A stretch of DNA of 64,000 nucleotides, from contig NC_134117.1 in assembly GCF_040939455.1 (NCBI RefSeq), positions 22,313,501 to 22,377,500 on the forward strand, in the 5' to 3' direction. A program made the position numbers and the translations under genes. Below the pieces are notes generated by a model, which was given only the letters and a program-made list of their open reading frames with translations, was not told the origin of the DNA and made no database searches. This stretch comes from Microcebus murinus. Its lineage: Eukaryota > Chordata > Mammalia > Primates > Cheirogaleidae. This document shows, piece after piece, positions 44,601 through 56,261 of the stretch (positions are counted from its first letter, which is position 1; each line of letters opens with the position of its first letter).

Positions 44601-47600
44601 GAAATCTTTGTCAAAACATTAGCTGAACCCAAGCAATGAGCAGAGACTTCAGAGACCATGCAAGACAAAGAATACAGACTTTACAAAAATAATTTAGAAA
44701 AATCACGAAACAAATAGCTAAAGCCTACAGTAAGCAACAAAAACAAACCCTGAGGAGGGGAAAGAATCTGATTTCCAGAACTACCACATTGCAATATTCA
44801 AAATATCCAGTTTGTATCAAATAATTATGAAGCATGGAAGGAAATAAGTATAGACCATTCACAAAAGAAATGAATAGAAACTTTCCCTGAGGAAGCATAG
44901 ACATTGGACTTAATAGACAAATAGACTTTAAATCAACTGTCTTAAATATGCTCAAAGAGCTAAAGGAACCAATAGACAAAGAGCTAAAGGAAACCAGGAG
45001 AATGATGTATAAACAAATAAATTAATAAAAAGATAGAAATTATAAAAAAAACTAAAAAGGAATTATGGAGCTTAAAAGTACAATAACTAAAATGAAAAAC
45101 TTAGTAGAGGCTTTCAATAGTGGATTTGAGCAGGCAAAAGAAAGAATCAGCAAACCGGAATATAAGCCAATTAAAATTGTCCAGTCTGACAAGTATGAAA
45201 AATATGAAGAAAAAAAAAAAAAAAGAATGGAGGAATGCTAAGGGATCTGTGGGACCCATTCAAGTGTAGCAACATACAAAAACTATAAATCCCAGCAGGA
45301 GAAAAGAGAGAAAAGTCAGCTGAAAGTATATTTGAAGAAATAATGGCTCCAAACATCCCAAAATTGATAAAAGACACAAATCTACATCTTCAAGAAGCTC
45401 AGTGAACTCTAGGATGGATAAATGCAAATAGATCCACACTGAGACATACTACAATCACATTCTCAAAACACAAAGAGAGAATCTCAAAAGCAGAAAGAGA
45501 AAAGTGACTCATCATTACAAGATATCCTCAGTAAGACTTGTATATAGTTTCTTTTCAGAAGCCAACGATATCAGAGGGGAGTAGAATGACATTTTTAAAT
45601 GCTGAAAGAAAGAAAAAATGTCAACCCAAGAGTTCTATATCCAGCAAAACTATCTTTCTAAAATGAAGGACAAATTAAGACATTCCCAGATAAATAAAAG
45701 CTGAGAGAGTTTGTTGCTTGCTAGCAGAATTGCACTTTATAAAATGATAAAGGAAATCCTGCAGGCTGAAATAAAAAGACACTTGACAGTAACTGAAAGC
45801 CATATGAAGAAATAAGGAACTCCAGTAAAGTTAACTAGAAGTAGATATAAAACCAATATTATTGGATTCTTTGTTTATAACTCCTATTTTTATTTCCCAC
45901 ACGATTTAAAGGACAAATACATAAAACAATAATTATGAATCTATATTAATGAACACACAATGAATGAAAAATGTGCTTGGTGACAACAACATAAAAGGCA
46001 ACAGAGATATTTAGGAGCAGAGATTTTTGTACGCCAGTGAAGCTAAGTTAATATCAATTCTAACTATATTATTATAAATGTATGATGTTAATTGTAATCC
46101 CATGGTAGTCACTAAGAAAATATCTAAAAAATACAGAATGAAATAAAAACGGGATCAAGATGTTACAGTACAAAGAGTCAATTAAACACAAAAGAAGGCA
46201 GTAATGGAGGAAATGAAGAGCCACAAAGATACAAGACATAAAGAAAAAGTAGCAAAATGACAGAAATAGTTCTCTCTTTTAAGTAATTACTTTAAATGTA
46301 AATGGATTAAACTCTCAATCAAAAGACTGGGATTGAACAAATTGAATTTTTTAAAAGGATCAAACTATATGCTGTCTACAAGAGACTTACTTTAGATCCA
46401 AAGACACAAATAGGTTAAAAGTGAAAGCACAGAAAATAATATGCAGATAGTAGCCAAAAGAAAGTTGGAGAACTTATATTAATATCAAATAAAATATACT
46501 TTAAGTAAAAAACTATTTCAAGAGAAAAAGGACATTATATATTGATAAAAGGATAAATTCATCAAGAATACATAATAATAAGCACATACACACCAAACAA
46601 CAGAGTCCCAAAATACATGAACAAGCATTGACAGAGTTAAAGGAAAAAATAGATAGTTTTAGAATAATAGTTGGAGACTCTAATTTACCATTTTTAATAA
46701 CAGATAGAATATCTAGACAGAAAGTCAATAAGAAAATAGAAGGCCTGAATGAAATGATAAAGAACTAGGCCAAACAGTTATATATATGATATATATATAT
46801 TTAGAACACTTCCACCAACCATAGCAGAATACATATGTTTCTCAAGTGCATATAAAATTCTCAAATATAGACTACATGTTAGGCCACAAAATAGGTTTCA
46901 ATAAATCTATAAAGATTAAAATCATACAAAATATTTTTTCCAACCACAATGAAATAAAACTAGAAATCAGTAACAGAAAGAAATCTGGAAAATTTACAAA
47001 TAAGTGAAAATTAAGTTAATAAACTCTTAATCAATGGGTCAAAGAACAAATAACAAGGGACATTATAAAACACAGAAAAATTAAATGAAAACAAAAGTTA
47101 CCAAAACTCATAAGATATAGCTAAAGCAGTGCTCAGAGGGAAATTTATAGTTGTAAATGTTTGTATTATAAAAGAAGAAATATTTCAAATCACTAACCTA
47201 AATTTACATCTTAATTAGAAAGATAAAATCAAGCTAAATCTAAAACTAGAAGAAGGAACTAACAATAAATATTAAAGTTGAAATAAATGAAATAGAGAAT
47301 AGCAAATGAAGAGAATCGACAAAACTAAAAATAGGTTTTTAAAAAGATCAACTAAATTGATAAACTTTTAGCTAGACTGACTAAAAATAAAAGAGAGAAG
47401 ACACAAGTAACTAAAAACAGGAAAGAAAGTGAAAAGATTACCACAAACCTTACAGAAATAAAAAGGATTAAAAGAAATACTAATACTATGAGCACTTTTA
47501 TGCCAACAAATTAGATAAATTTAATGAAATGGACAAATTCTTACAAACACACAAATTACCAAAACTGACTCAAGAAGAAATAGAAACTAATCAGACTTAT

Positions 47601-48553
47601 AGTAAGCAAAAATATTGAATCAGTAATTTTTTAAAGATAAAATAAAACAAAACTGTCAGAGGAAAGAAAATCCAGAACCAGATGCCTTCACTTGTCAGTT
47701 TTGCCAAACAATTAAAGAAGAATTAATAGTAATCCTTCTTAAACACTTACAGAAAATGCAAGAGAAGAGAACACTTCCTAACTCATTCTTTGAGGCCAGC
47801 ATTACTCTTATACCAAAGGCAGAAAGATGCCACAAAAAAGAAAACTATAGACTAATAACCTTTATGAATATAGATGCAAAAATTATCAATAAAATACTCT
47901 CAAATTGAATCAAACAGAATATTTAAATGATTATAAAATTATTAGAATTATTAAAATCCCATGACCAAATGGTATTAATCCCAGGAATGCAAAGCTGATT
48001 CAACATTAAGAAAAATCAATCAATATAGTACATATTAATGAATAACAAAAACAATAAGCCCAACAAATTGATTATCTCAATTGATGCAGAAAATGTATTT
48101 TACAAAATCTAACATTTTATAGTTAAAAAAAAACACTCAGAGAAGACTGGGAATAGGAAGAAACTTCCTCAACATGATAAGGGACATTTATGAGAAAACC
48201 ACACTGACACCATACTCAATGATAAAAGATTGAAATCTTTACACTTATGATCAGGAACAATACAAGCACTTTTACTTTCACTACTGCTAGTCAACATTGT
48301 AATGGAAGTTCCACACAAAAGGATTAGATAAGAAAAAGAAATTAAATGCTACCCATCAGTAGCATTTCTATACAATAACAATAAACTTTCTAAAAAAAGA
48401 AAATGTAAGAAAAATATTTAACCAAGGAGGTGAAAGTTCTGCACATTGAAAACTATAAAAACTGATAAAACAAATTGAAGATGATACAAATAAATGGAAA
48501 GATATCTTGTGTTTGTGGATTGGAAGAATTAATATTGTTAAAATATCCATACC
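44600..48553 (+). mobile_element. Old L1M LINE, ORF1 side through ORF2 reverse transcriptase, decayed
   Basis: In sense order: ORF1-side sequence ('gatagaaattataaaaaaaa', 'aaaagtacaataactaaaat', 'gagcaggcaaaagaaagaat'), 'gaaataatggctccaaacat', 'ttcaagaagctcagtgaact', then 'tctatatccagcaaaactat' and 'agacattcccagataaata'. The inter-ORF region follows. ORF2 begins near 46,270 ('taaatgtaaatggattaaac'; 'gtctacaagagacttacttt' is the endonuclease QETH region). It continues through 'atcccaggaatgcaaagctg' and 'ttgatgcagaaaatgtattt' (reverse transcriptase) to 'taatattgttaaaatatcca'. All reading frames are broken. It stops at about 48,553 in the middle of ORF2 (roughly residue 790 of about 1,275), where antisense L1 sequence begins. 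Confidence 0.85.
45208..45226 (+). repeat. Poly(A) run inside L1M
   Basis: An A-run of about 18 with a following 'gaatgg' sits within ORF1-side sequence where the consensus has a short A-rich stretch. Confidence 0.8.
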
Positions 48554-49600
48554 ACCACTTTTGTCTTCTGATGTCCCCTTAGGACTGCTTTTGCTGAATC
48601 CCATAGATTTTGGTAGCTTGTGTCCCCTTTGTCATTCAGTTAGAGGAATCTTTTGATTTCCATCTAAATTTCATTATTGACCCAATCGTTGTTGAGCAAC
48701 AGGTTGTTTAATTTCCATGACTGTGCATAGAATTTAGTGTTTCTCCTATGTTGATTTCTAGATTTATCCCACTGTGATCTGAGAAGATACATGGTATGAT
48801 TTCTGGTTTTTGGAATTTTTTGAGACCTGTTTTATGGCCTAAGGTATGATCAATCTTGGAGAATGTTCCATGTGCTGATGAGAAGACTGTATATTCAATC
48901 GTTTTTGGGTAAAATGTCTGTTAGGCCATTTGTTCTAGAGTCCCATTTAAGTCCAGTATTTATTTTCTACTTGGATGATCTGTCCAGTTCTCTCAGTGGG
49001 GTGTTAGAGTCCCCAGCAATTGCTATGTTGCTGTTTATCTCTTTGCTTAGATATAGTAGGTTTGCTTTATGAATCTGGGAGCTCCTGTGTTAGGTACATA
49101 AATATATAGGATTATTATATCTTCTTCTTGAATTGCCCCCTTTGTCATTATATAATGACTATCTTTGTCTTTCTTTACTATTATTGATTTAAAGTCAATT
49201 TTATCTGACATGTGAATGGCTCCACCTGCTTTTTTTTTTTTTTTTTTTTTTTGGTTTCCATTTGCATGGACTATTTTTTTCCATCCATTCACCTTGACCC
49301 TGTATGAGCCCTTGTGGGTTAGATGTGTCTCCTGGAGACAACAGACACTTAGGTTGCATTGTTTCATCCATTCAGCCAGCCTGTGTCTCTTGACTGGGCC
49401 ATTCGATTGACAGTGTCCACATTGATTGACAGAATTGATATGTGGGATGCTTTTCTGTTTATCCTGCTGGGTATACCTTATTGCTTTGTTTTGCCACTTG
49501 TGTTATTGTCTTATATGAGCTCTGAGCTTTAACCTCTGGGTGCTTTTACTCTGGTGAGTGTCTATTGTGCTGATCCATGTATAATGCAGTTCATATAGGA
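48554..49600 (-). mobile_element. Antisense L1 segment: ORF2 endonuclease domain and inter-ORF region
   Basis: On the minus strand this begins upstream of ORF2 and reads into the endonuclease domain. An open piece at 49,047-49,367 translates to a recognisable apurinic-endonuclease N-terminus, with a Gln-Glu-Thr-His-Leu motif (catalytic Glu region), a Val-Asn-Gly-Trp-Lys-Lys segment, and Ile-Tyr-Val-Pro-Asn-Thr-Gly-Ala-Pro in place of the usual IYAPN. Further on, 'tgatctgagaagatacatgg' and its neighbours (plus strand) encode, in antisense, the Ser-Asp-His region. The segment ends near residue 300-310 ([10 protein letters not shown]). Stops and frameshifts make it non-functional. A 23-base T run (A run in the sense strand) expands the lysine stretch after Asn-Gln. 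Confidence 0.85.
49230..49252 (+). repeat. Poly(T)23 within antisense L1 ORF2
   Basis: Twenty-three T's replace the short A-rich 'aaccaaaaaaaagcagg' codons of the endonuclease region, adding lysines in the antisense frame. Confidence 0.95.
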
Positions 49601-49728
49601 AAGAGAAATAAAAACTTTTCCAGACAAGCAAACACTGAGGGAATTTGTGAATTGTTCACTTTAAAATAGTTAATTTTATGTTATGTAAATTTCACCTCAA
49701 TGAAAAAGAGAATAAACCTGATAAACTG
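49601..49728 (+). repeat. L1M fragment: ORF1-side scrap and terminal 3'UTR
   Basis: 'ttccagacaagcaaacactg', 'agggaatttgtgaattgttc' is followed by 'actttaaaatagttaatttt', 'atgttatgtaaatttcacct', 'caatgaaaa', the terminal L1M tail in sense. It may be the far end of the L1M at 44,600 after the intervening part was replaced. Confidence 0.55.
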
Positions 49729-49939
49729 ATTTTTTTAAGTTTATTATAAAACAAAGTTACCTGAAATTATAAATCATGTCTTTTTCATCCTTAGGCACCC
49801 TCAACCCCATGACCTTTGGCACAGGCCAACACATAAAGACAGATAATGAATAGTGTTGTCTGGATGAATGATCTAAAGAAAAACTACATATACATTTGGG
49901 GGATTTAGAAATCCTATAAGATCTTCCTCACCTTTCATT

Positions 49940-50190
49940 CATCCTTTTTATTTGTTTAAGTGTTTCCTCAGGTTTTGTTTTTCCAACTTCAAAAGCAATA
50001 CTCAGTCATTGCTACAAACCAACAACAGACAGGTAGGTATACAAAGAATTCCCACAACCTGCCCACTCCACCCCATAACACTGCACCTCTGCCCGCTCAC
50101 AACACCAGGCTCCCAGTATTAACAGATTAACAGTCTGGTGTGTATCTTCCCATGGTTTTCTTCATACTTATTCAAATATCCCCCAAATGA
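49940..50190 (+). repeat. Old L1M 3'UTR fragment (tentative)
   Basis: 'agtattaacagattaacagt', 'ctggtgtgtatcttcccatg', 'gttttcttcatacttattca' resemble the L1ME-type UTR phrase 'taacagtttggtgtgtatcc, ttccagacctttt'. Upstream part less clear. Confidence 0.45.
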
Positions 50191-50624
50191 TGCGTGCAAT
50201 CCACCTCTCGGTTATTATCTCGGAATTAGTATTCCAAAGATGAATTACTCCTGTGTGCTTTCATTCCTTCTTCTCCTCCCCCGAGATACTGGGGGCCAAG
50301 AGGAAATGATTAGGATGCATTTTCCCAGGTCAAAGGAATGACGGTTCAACCACTACACGCATCGCATCATCTAATTACACAAAGTAGGAGTTTGATTTGA
50401 AACCTAAAATGAGACAGCTTAAGTGGGTGAGACATTTGGCAACACCCATTCTCCCACCCCTAATATATGCAATGTGTTATTTTATAACCATCCCCATTCA
50501 TCAGCAGAGACCATCTGCCTCCCAGCATGGATTTCATCTGAAAGCATTTTAAGTTTTATCAGTTCAAAGATGGAATTTTGTCTCCTTCAAATATTTACCT
50601 ATGTATTTACTTATTTCACTTATT
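50191..50624. other. Unassigned sequence
   Basis: No gene or repeat family recognised. Confidence 0.45.
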
Positions 50625-50748
50625 GCCTGCCTCCCTCTCTAGCACGTTACTTCCATGGGGCAGAGTGTATTCTCTTCACTGACAGATGCACGATCCTACA
50701 ATATTGCCTGGCACGTAGTAGGTGGTCAGAAATACTTGTTGGATGAAA
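50625..50748 (+). repeat. L2 LINE 3' end
   Basis: 'ttccatggggcagagtgtat', 'aatattgcctggcacgtagt', 'aggtggtcagaaatacttgt', 'tggatgaaa' is an L2 tail. Confidence 0.7.
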
Positions 50749-51296
50749 TTCTACAAGATCTCTTCTTTGGGGCCTCTAGAAAAGGTTTGGGGGTAGAAAT
50801 CTAGAACATTTTCTCTTCTTTCCAGTCCTTCCTGATTTCCCACTAAGATGACAGCTAAATGGGGGGAGGGGGGAGGGAGTTGATTGGCTAACAAGGCTCC
50901 AGCTTGCCTGGAGCTCCAGTTTCTCACCTTCTGGGATCCCCACTGGGGTTTAGAGATAACAAGGTCCTCTGTGTTCATCGCTGGAGAATCACTAAGTCCC
51001 CTCCACACAACCTCATCAAGTCCTTGGGCTGTCCTTTGGAGAAACAGGAAAGGGTTATCCCATTTCGCAGAGAGACATCAGGGAGGCTTCTGAGTGACAC
51101 GAGGAAGCTGAGACCAGAATCCACAGCCCCAGCTGCCTGCTCAGGGCTATCTCCATGTCCAGAGAAAAGGCCCATTTCTCCCTCAGAATGCTGCATTTTA
51201 AAACCCTAATTTTCTACCCCAGCAGGCAGTTTCTCCCAGAGCTATTTTAGGAAAAATAGAGTACAGGAGCAGAAGTTCAAGTTTTCTTCAAAAAGC
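50749..51296. other. Unassigned sequence with a G-quadruplex-prone tract
   Basis: No gene recognised. At 50,861-50,877 the plus strand has G6-A-G6-A-G3, a strong intramolecular G-quadruplex candidate. Confidence 0.5.
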
Positions 51297-51755
51297 TTTG
51301 GTTGATCAGTTGTTTTGTTGAATGTCACCCAGTTTGGGTTTGTCTGATATTTTCTCATGATCAAACTAAGGTTGTGCATTTTGGGGCAAAAATACCACAG
51401 ATGCTAAGTCTTGTTCTCAGTGCAATACTATTTAAAAGTGTCAAGGTCATAAAAGACAAGGAAAGACTAAGAAATTGTTAGAGACTGCAGAAGATGAAGG
51501 AGAAATTACCACTAAATGCAGTGTGGGATTCTGGATAGGGTGTGGGCACAGAGAAAGGACATTAGTGGAAAAACATTCAAAGTCTGTAGTTAATAGTATT
51601 GTACAATGTTCATTTCTTAGTCTTGACAACTATGCTATGGCTATAGGAGTTGTTAACATTAGGGAAAGCTGGGAGAAAGGTACAGGGAACCTCTACTATT
51701 TTGTAACTTTTTCTGTAAGTCTAAAATTGGTTCAAAATAAAAGGTTTAAAAAGTG
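51297..51755 (+). mobile_element. L1M LINE 3'UTR
   Basis: 'gttttgttgaatgtcaccca', 'gtttgggtttgtctgatatt', 'ttctcatgatcaaactaagg' is followed by 'taaatgcagtgtgggattct', 'ggacattagtggaaaaacat', 'agtctgtagttaatagtatt', 'ctatggctataggagttgtt', 'ctattttgtaactttttctg', 'taagtctaaaattggttcaa' and an 'aataaaaggtttaaaaa' tail: an L1M/L1ME-type ending in sense. Confidence 0.7.
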
Positions 51756-53449
51756 ATGTTGCTTGCTCCTCAATTTAACTGGAAAGGCAAAGAGAAAAGG
51801 ACAAATTTTCTAGCTCCGTTAGCATCACCAAGGTAGGAGCACCCAATCCCAAAGCAAAGGAGAAGTGGACAGCTCCAAGTAGCATACAGACTCAAGAGTT
51901 GAATGACCAGCAGATAGTGGTCTCTTCCTGGAATTCCAAGATGCTCCAGTGTGGATAGTTGGCTGAAATTTGTGTTACCGCAGACTTAGTTGTACCTGAT
52001 AGTTGGTCTCATTGCTCGAACTCTCCACCCACATGGGGAGCCCTCACTCTCCTGCCTGTCTCTCTACACGACCAACCCCTTGTCCTCTCCATGTGCTAGG
52101 GCCCTGGTGGGCATGCAGTTCTTAGCATTTCAGAGGATTTATTTCCCCTTCCCTGTCCTGACCCTAACACTGCCCCAACCTAACAGCATTGACATTTTCT
52201 GCCATCATCCCAGATGGCAGTGGTATAATCTATATATTATGTATGTGTGCCAAAACAAGTAATTTTCCACTTATACTGCATAATTCTCATACCCACAAGC
52301 CATACTCAAATTTACATTTTGGTAGTATTTGTGAAGTTGAAATTGAGTCAACTGTGGGTAGAAAAAAACAAGGGACTTCCAACAAACTCCTATCTGCTAT
52401 CTCATTCATTCAATAAACATGCATTGTGTCAGGTACTGTGGGGCGATGGCAAATGATTCCCTTCCAATTCGGCCTTTTCCAACACAGAAGAGGCACACCC
52501 TCTCTGATGAGCCCAGACCCGTCCTGTGACCCATCCAGAGGTCCAGTTTTAGTCTCAACCCACGGGATGAGTGCACACCCACAGACACGTGGAGAGCACA
52601 GGTCAGGATCAATGTGAGGCAGAATTTAAAGGATGAATGAGGACACTTAATTATTAATTGGATATGGAGGTGTCCGAAAGGAGAAAAGGAAAGAATCATA
52701 GGGTCCATCCTCTGGTCCTGTTTTTGGATGCCTGTGGCCAGATTCCAGCAGGAGCTTCTGGTCTAACACCAAGGAGGCCTTCTCACCAACCAACCTCAGT
52801 CCCTGTTTCTTCCTGTAATAGATTAGGTCCTATGCTCATCCTTATAGGTAGGAATTAAAAATGGGGATGATTTGGGTCCAACCCAACATGAATTTGACTT
52901 TTAAGTTTCTGGATTTTCGTAGGGAAGCAGAATGAGGCACACATCATCTTTGAGACAGATCCATGGGCCCAGAGAAGGCTGTCAGACCTCACCCCACTGT
53001 TGGGGATATGACCATGGGGCTTCAGAAGCCACTGACTACACCCCAATCGCCACTCCTCCATTGTCCCTAGACTGCTTTGGGGCTGCTGAGCTGGAAAGGT
53101 TATGATCTGTAGCACTCAGGACCAGCTTCCCTGAGTGCTGAGGGGAGCTGCTTTACATTTAGTCCCTTAAACGTGTTTCAGTGTGAGTGAGATGCAGCCA
53201 GCTACCTTGTTGCCCAACATGTCAGGGAAGTGAAGCTGTCCCACATCTGCTCAGCCCATATTTTTAATTGCTTAATAATAGTGAGTGGGCTTCCCTCCTC
53301 CCTCCAGCATAGCAGCGTGGGGGGCTTTGACATTCAGGGCCTGGTGTGTGGGCAGGAAACACAGATGAGGCTGGGAAAATGTCAGCCTCCTACGGCTTCT
53401 CTGCCAGTGAATCACCGCGCCATATGACAGGGCACACCTCATATGAGGA
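51756..53449. other. Unassigned unique sequence
   Basis: About 1.7 kb without a recognised repeat or exon. The 86- to 100-codon frames here lack domains. Confidence 0.45.
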
Positions 53450-53585
53450 GCACCGGGCTGGCAGTCCCGGGAGCTCGGCTCCAGCCCCAGCTCCACTACT
53501 AAATTAGCCATGTGATGCAGAGCAAGTAGCTCACCCTCTGGGAGTCTCAGGTTCCTGCTGCTTTGAGACGTGTAAAAGGCAGTGA
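53450..53585 (+). repeat. MIR-like SINE fragment
   Basis: 'ctggcagtcccgggagctcg', 'agctccactactaaattagc', 'catgtgatgcagagcaagta', 'gctcaccctctgggagtctc' resemble the tRNA-derived and core parts of a MIR in sense. Confidence 0.55.
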
Positions 53586-53611
53586 GAATTGGCACAGAGG
53601 ATATTTAAGGG

Positions 53612-53852
53612 ATGGTTTGATGGAATAGAGATTAAGAGCACAGGCTTAGGATCTAGACCACTCGGGGCTACTCCAAAATCTATCACTTACCAATAGTAGG
53701 ATCTCAAGAAAGTTATTTAACCTATCTGTGCCATGATTCTCTCAACCTAAAAACAAGCATAATAGTAGTAGCTACCCAACAAGGTTGTTGGAAGGACTTC
53801 AGACTGTGCATAGTGTGTTGTATGCATTCTATATGTTAGCTGTCATGATTAT
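53612..53852 (+). repeat. MIR SINE, near full length
   Basis: Starts with the A-box side 'gaatagagattaagagcaca' and proceeds 'aagaaagttatttaacctat', 'ctgtgccatgattctctcaa', 'agtagctacccaacaaggtt', 'gttggaaggacttcagactg', to 'atgttagctgtcatgattat'. Full sense MIR order. Confidence 0.8.
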
Positions 53853-54029
53853 TCCATTTCTAGTCATCTAATTTAATTGACTATATTCAAAGTTCTAAGG
53901 GAAGTATTTGAAAAGATGAATAAAGAAATTTCCCCAGATACAGTCTTATGGGGAAGATAAACACATACATAAAACATTGTGTGTGGGGGGAGTTGTGGGC
54001 TGCCTGTCATGTGCTCTGTAACAGAAGTG

Positions 54030-54205
54030 AGTGATAGCACCATGTGTTTAGCATGTGCCAGGGACAGTGCAAAGGGCTCTGCCTTCACTCCCCATTGTAT
54101 AAAGTAGGAAGTAGTCCCAGAGCATTTGCCTTAGATCACAGAGCTTCTAAGTGGCAAAGGCAGGATTCAAACCCATCTCTTAAATTGCTGCTCTTAAAAT
54201 CTGTA
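54030..54205 (-). repeat. MIR SINE, antisense
   Basis: 'tttagcatgtgccagggaca', 'agagcatttgccttagatca', 'cagagcttctaagtggcaaa', 'ggcaggattcaaacccatct' match antisense MIR. Confidence 0.7.
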
Positions 54206-54309
54206 TCATTGGGTGGGATCTGAGAAAGCTGCACAAAGGAAGTGGCAGCCTAAGCCTGTACATTTTTTACTGTGAAAAGTCAGTATTTCTAGAGCACTTC
54301 CAGCAATGT

Positions 54310-54515
54310 TTACTTCTTAGCTACATGGATGAGTTTTTTAACCACTCTGAGACCCAATTTTCTTTATTTATGAATAATAGTAACCAGAACAGAGTTCATG
54401 GGAGGAGTAAATGAGCTTATAGATGCAATACTCCTAACACAGTGCATGGTACATGGAGAACACTTGACAGATGTTAGTTGATACCATCATGACTATCACT
54501 GTCATCATCATCATC
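54310..54515 (+). repeat. MIR SINE
   Basis: 'tttttaaccactctgagacc', 'caattttctttatttatgaa', 'taatagtaaccagaacagag', 'aatactcctaacacagtgca', 'tggtacatggagaacacttg', 'acagatgttagttgatacca' follow the MIR 3' half in sense, closing with ATC repeats. Confidence 0.7.
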
Positions 54516-55585
54516 TATACTCAGCTCCCCCTCAGCTGATAGTCAGGATCACTCATGGATTAAAAAAAGAACTTCCATTTTCAAAAGAGCTCTCAAGACC
54601 ACCTCCAACCCACTTCCTAGCAGGTGCTGAAATGTGACCATCAGCCATTTAGTCCTTAGGTGAAGCATTTGTCTTATGCCTGGGGTCTCCTTATAAATAT
54701 GAAAGCAACCAAGAGGAATGAAGAACACATACAATTCTTATAGCATTCATTTCATTATTTGAGAAAGGAAGCCATGCCCATGCAAAGATAGAGGACTGGG
54801 AATATGAAGCAGAGGTACAGAGGAAGATAGGAGAAAAGCCTAAATGGGGACTGGAAAATAGGGTAGGGAGGGCAGAAAGCTGTCACCTTCACAGTTCCTC
54901 CAAGACTGCTCTGTTCCTGTCTGCCAAGAGGCTGAGCCCCAACCTTGGAATAGGGGATGCACATGAGGTAGGCCCTCATTAACATGTGAAACCAGAGCTC
55001 AGAGGGGTGACTGATGGCTCCCCCAGAACAGAGACATGTTTGATGTTGGCTTGTCAGCCCCACCATTCTTCACCAGCACCTGCGGCCAAGATTCATATCC
55101 TCTGTCAGAGGCTCATCCAACACCCCGAGCTGGCCTCCATCACGCTCCAATTTTTATATCCTCTCCCTGAGAATGGCAGGCAATCTTTCAGATCCCAGAG
55201 ATGGAGAGACACACAGTAATGTTCCAATTTTTCCTGGAAATTTCTTAGAGGTTGGAGTCAGGATAAACAAAGAAGAGGGAAGAGGAGTGGAGGATTCATA
55301 AAGGAATGTGTTGACTACAGCCTGTTACCTATTTTCTGCCATTCTCACTCATGTCCTCACTCCCCCAGCCCCATGCCAGGTTTCCAGGCAATATCATTGT
55401 GAATAATGGTATATTATTGAGTATCTGTTCAGGATACTACTCTATCACAGCAGGCAGTTGCTCACCAAGAGAGAATGATGCCATGACATGCCAAGATCAG
55501 ATTCATATGAGAAATAAAATCCTTAAATCAAGATGAAACAGTTTGAATATTTAAGTTGGAAGATCTGTGTTGCCTCTCCTTTTTG
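54516..55585. other. Unassigned sequence
   Basis: About 1 kb with no recognised gene or repeat family. Confidence 0.45.
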
Positions 55586-55589
55586 TGTC

Positions 55590-55700
55590 TCCCTTGTGTT
55601 GCCATGTTTATATTCACTTTGTTAAGTCCTCATTGTGTGCCAGCAGAGCACTGGGAGCTGGGTGGCACTAAGTGATGAGTATGACTAAATACCTTCTCCA
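55590..55700 (+). repeat. Ancient interspersed repeat start
   Basis: 'ttgttaagtcctcattgtgt', 'gccagcagagcactgggagc' and 'ctccagagctcatagtct' resemble the 'ttgagcacctactatgtgcc, aggcactgtgctagg ... catggagcttacagtct' phrase order. Confidence 0.4.
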
Positions 55701-55709
55701 GAGCTCATA

Positions 55710-55818
55710 GTCTTGAGCCTGTCACTGTAAGCCCACCAAGGGTAGGTCTTGGGGTGGCTCACTCTGCCCTGTGGCTCCCAACGGTGGCTGGCACATAGTA
55801 GGTACCCAGGAGCTGCCT
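55710..55818 (+). repeat. L2 LINE 3' end
   Basis: 'ctgtaagcccaccaagggta', 'gctcactctgccctgtggct', 'ggtggctggcacatagtagg', 'tacccagg' follow the L2 tail order. Confidence 0.65.
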
Positions 55819-56261
55819 CTTTAATGCAGAATCTTTATGCAAAAACCTACAGGAGTTAAGTCTTATATTATTTTCCCTTAACTAATCCAGTCTGTGGGGA
55901 AACATGTTTTCCTCGTTTTTCCTTAAGATTGAACAAGAGTAAGGATACTACAAAAACTGACACCACACTTTCAGGTAGTATCACCATTCATTTATGTGTC
56001 CTGGCTGAAAGAATTCTGGGCCATGGGCCTCGAGTTAGTGCTGGCTTCACCCTAGGTCACCTGGACCTCTTGGAACCTGGTGCCACATAAGACTGGCTCC
56101 TCTACCTGATGGATCAGGACATGAAAGGCAACAGGGAGAAAACGATGCTTTAAAACAAGCATTCTGAGTTGGGACTGTCAGTTCAGCTCTCAAAACCTCT
56201 AACTGAGGAAATAAAATGGTGGCCATCAGATATGGGCTGCTGGCCCGGATAGGGTTTTTAA
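55819..56261. other. Unassigned sequence
   Basis: No repeat or gene recognised upstream of the L1. Confidence 0.45.

Noticed and set aside
49047..49367. Minus-strand open frame of 106 codons resembling a nuclease.
   Set aside because: Not a host gene: it is the L1 ORF2 endonuclease N-terminus in a decayed antisense fragment.
48554..49728. Twin priming as an explanation of the inverted L1.
   Set aside because: Twin priming puts the inverted 5' part upstream of the sense 3' part. Here a long sense 5'-to-middle part precedes the inverted piece, so a second event is required.
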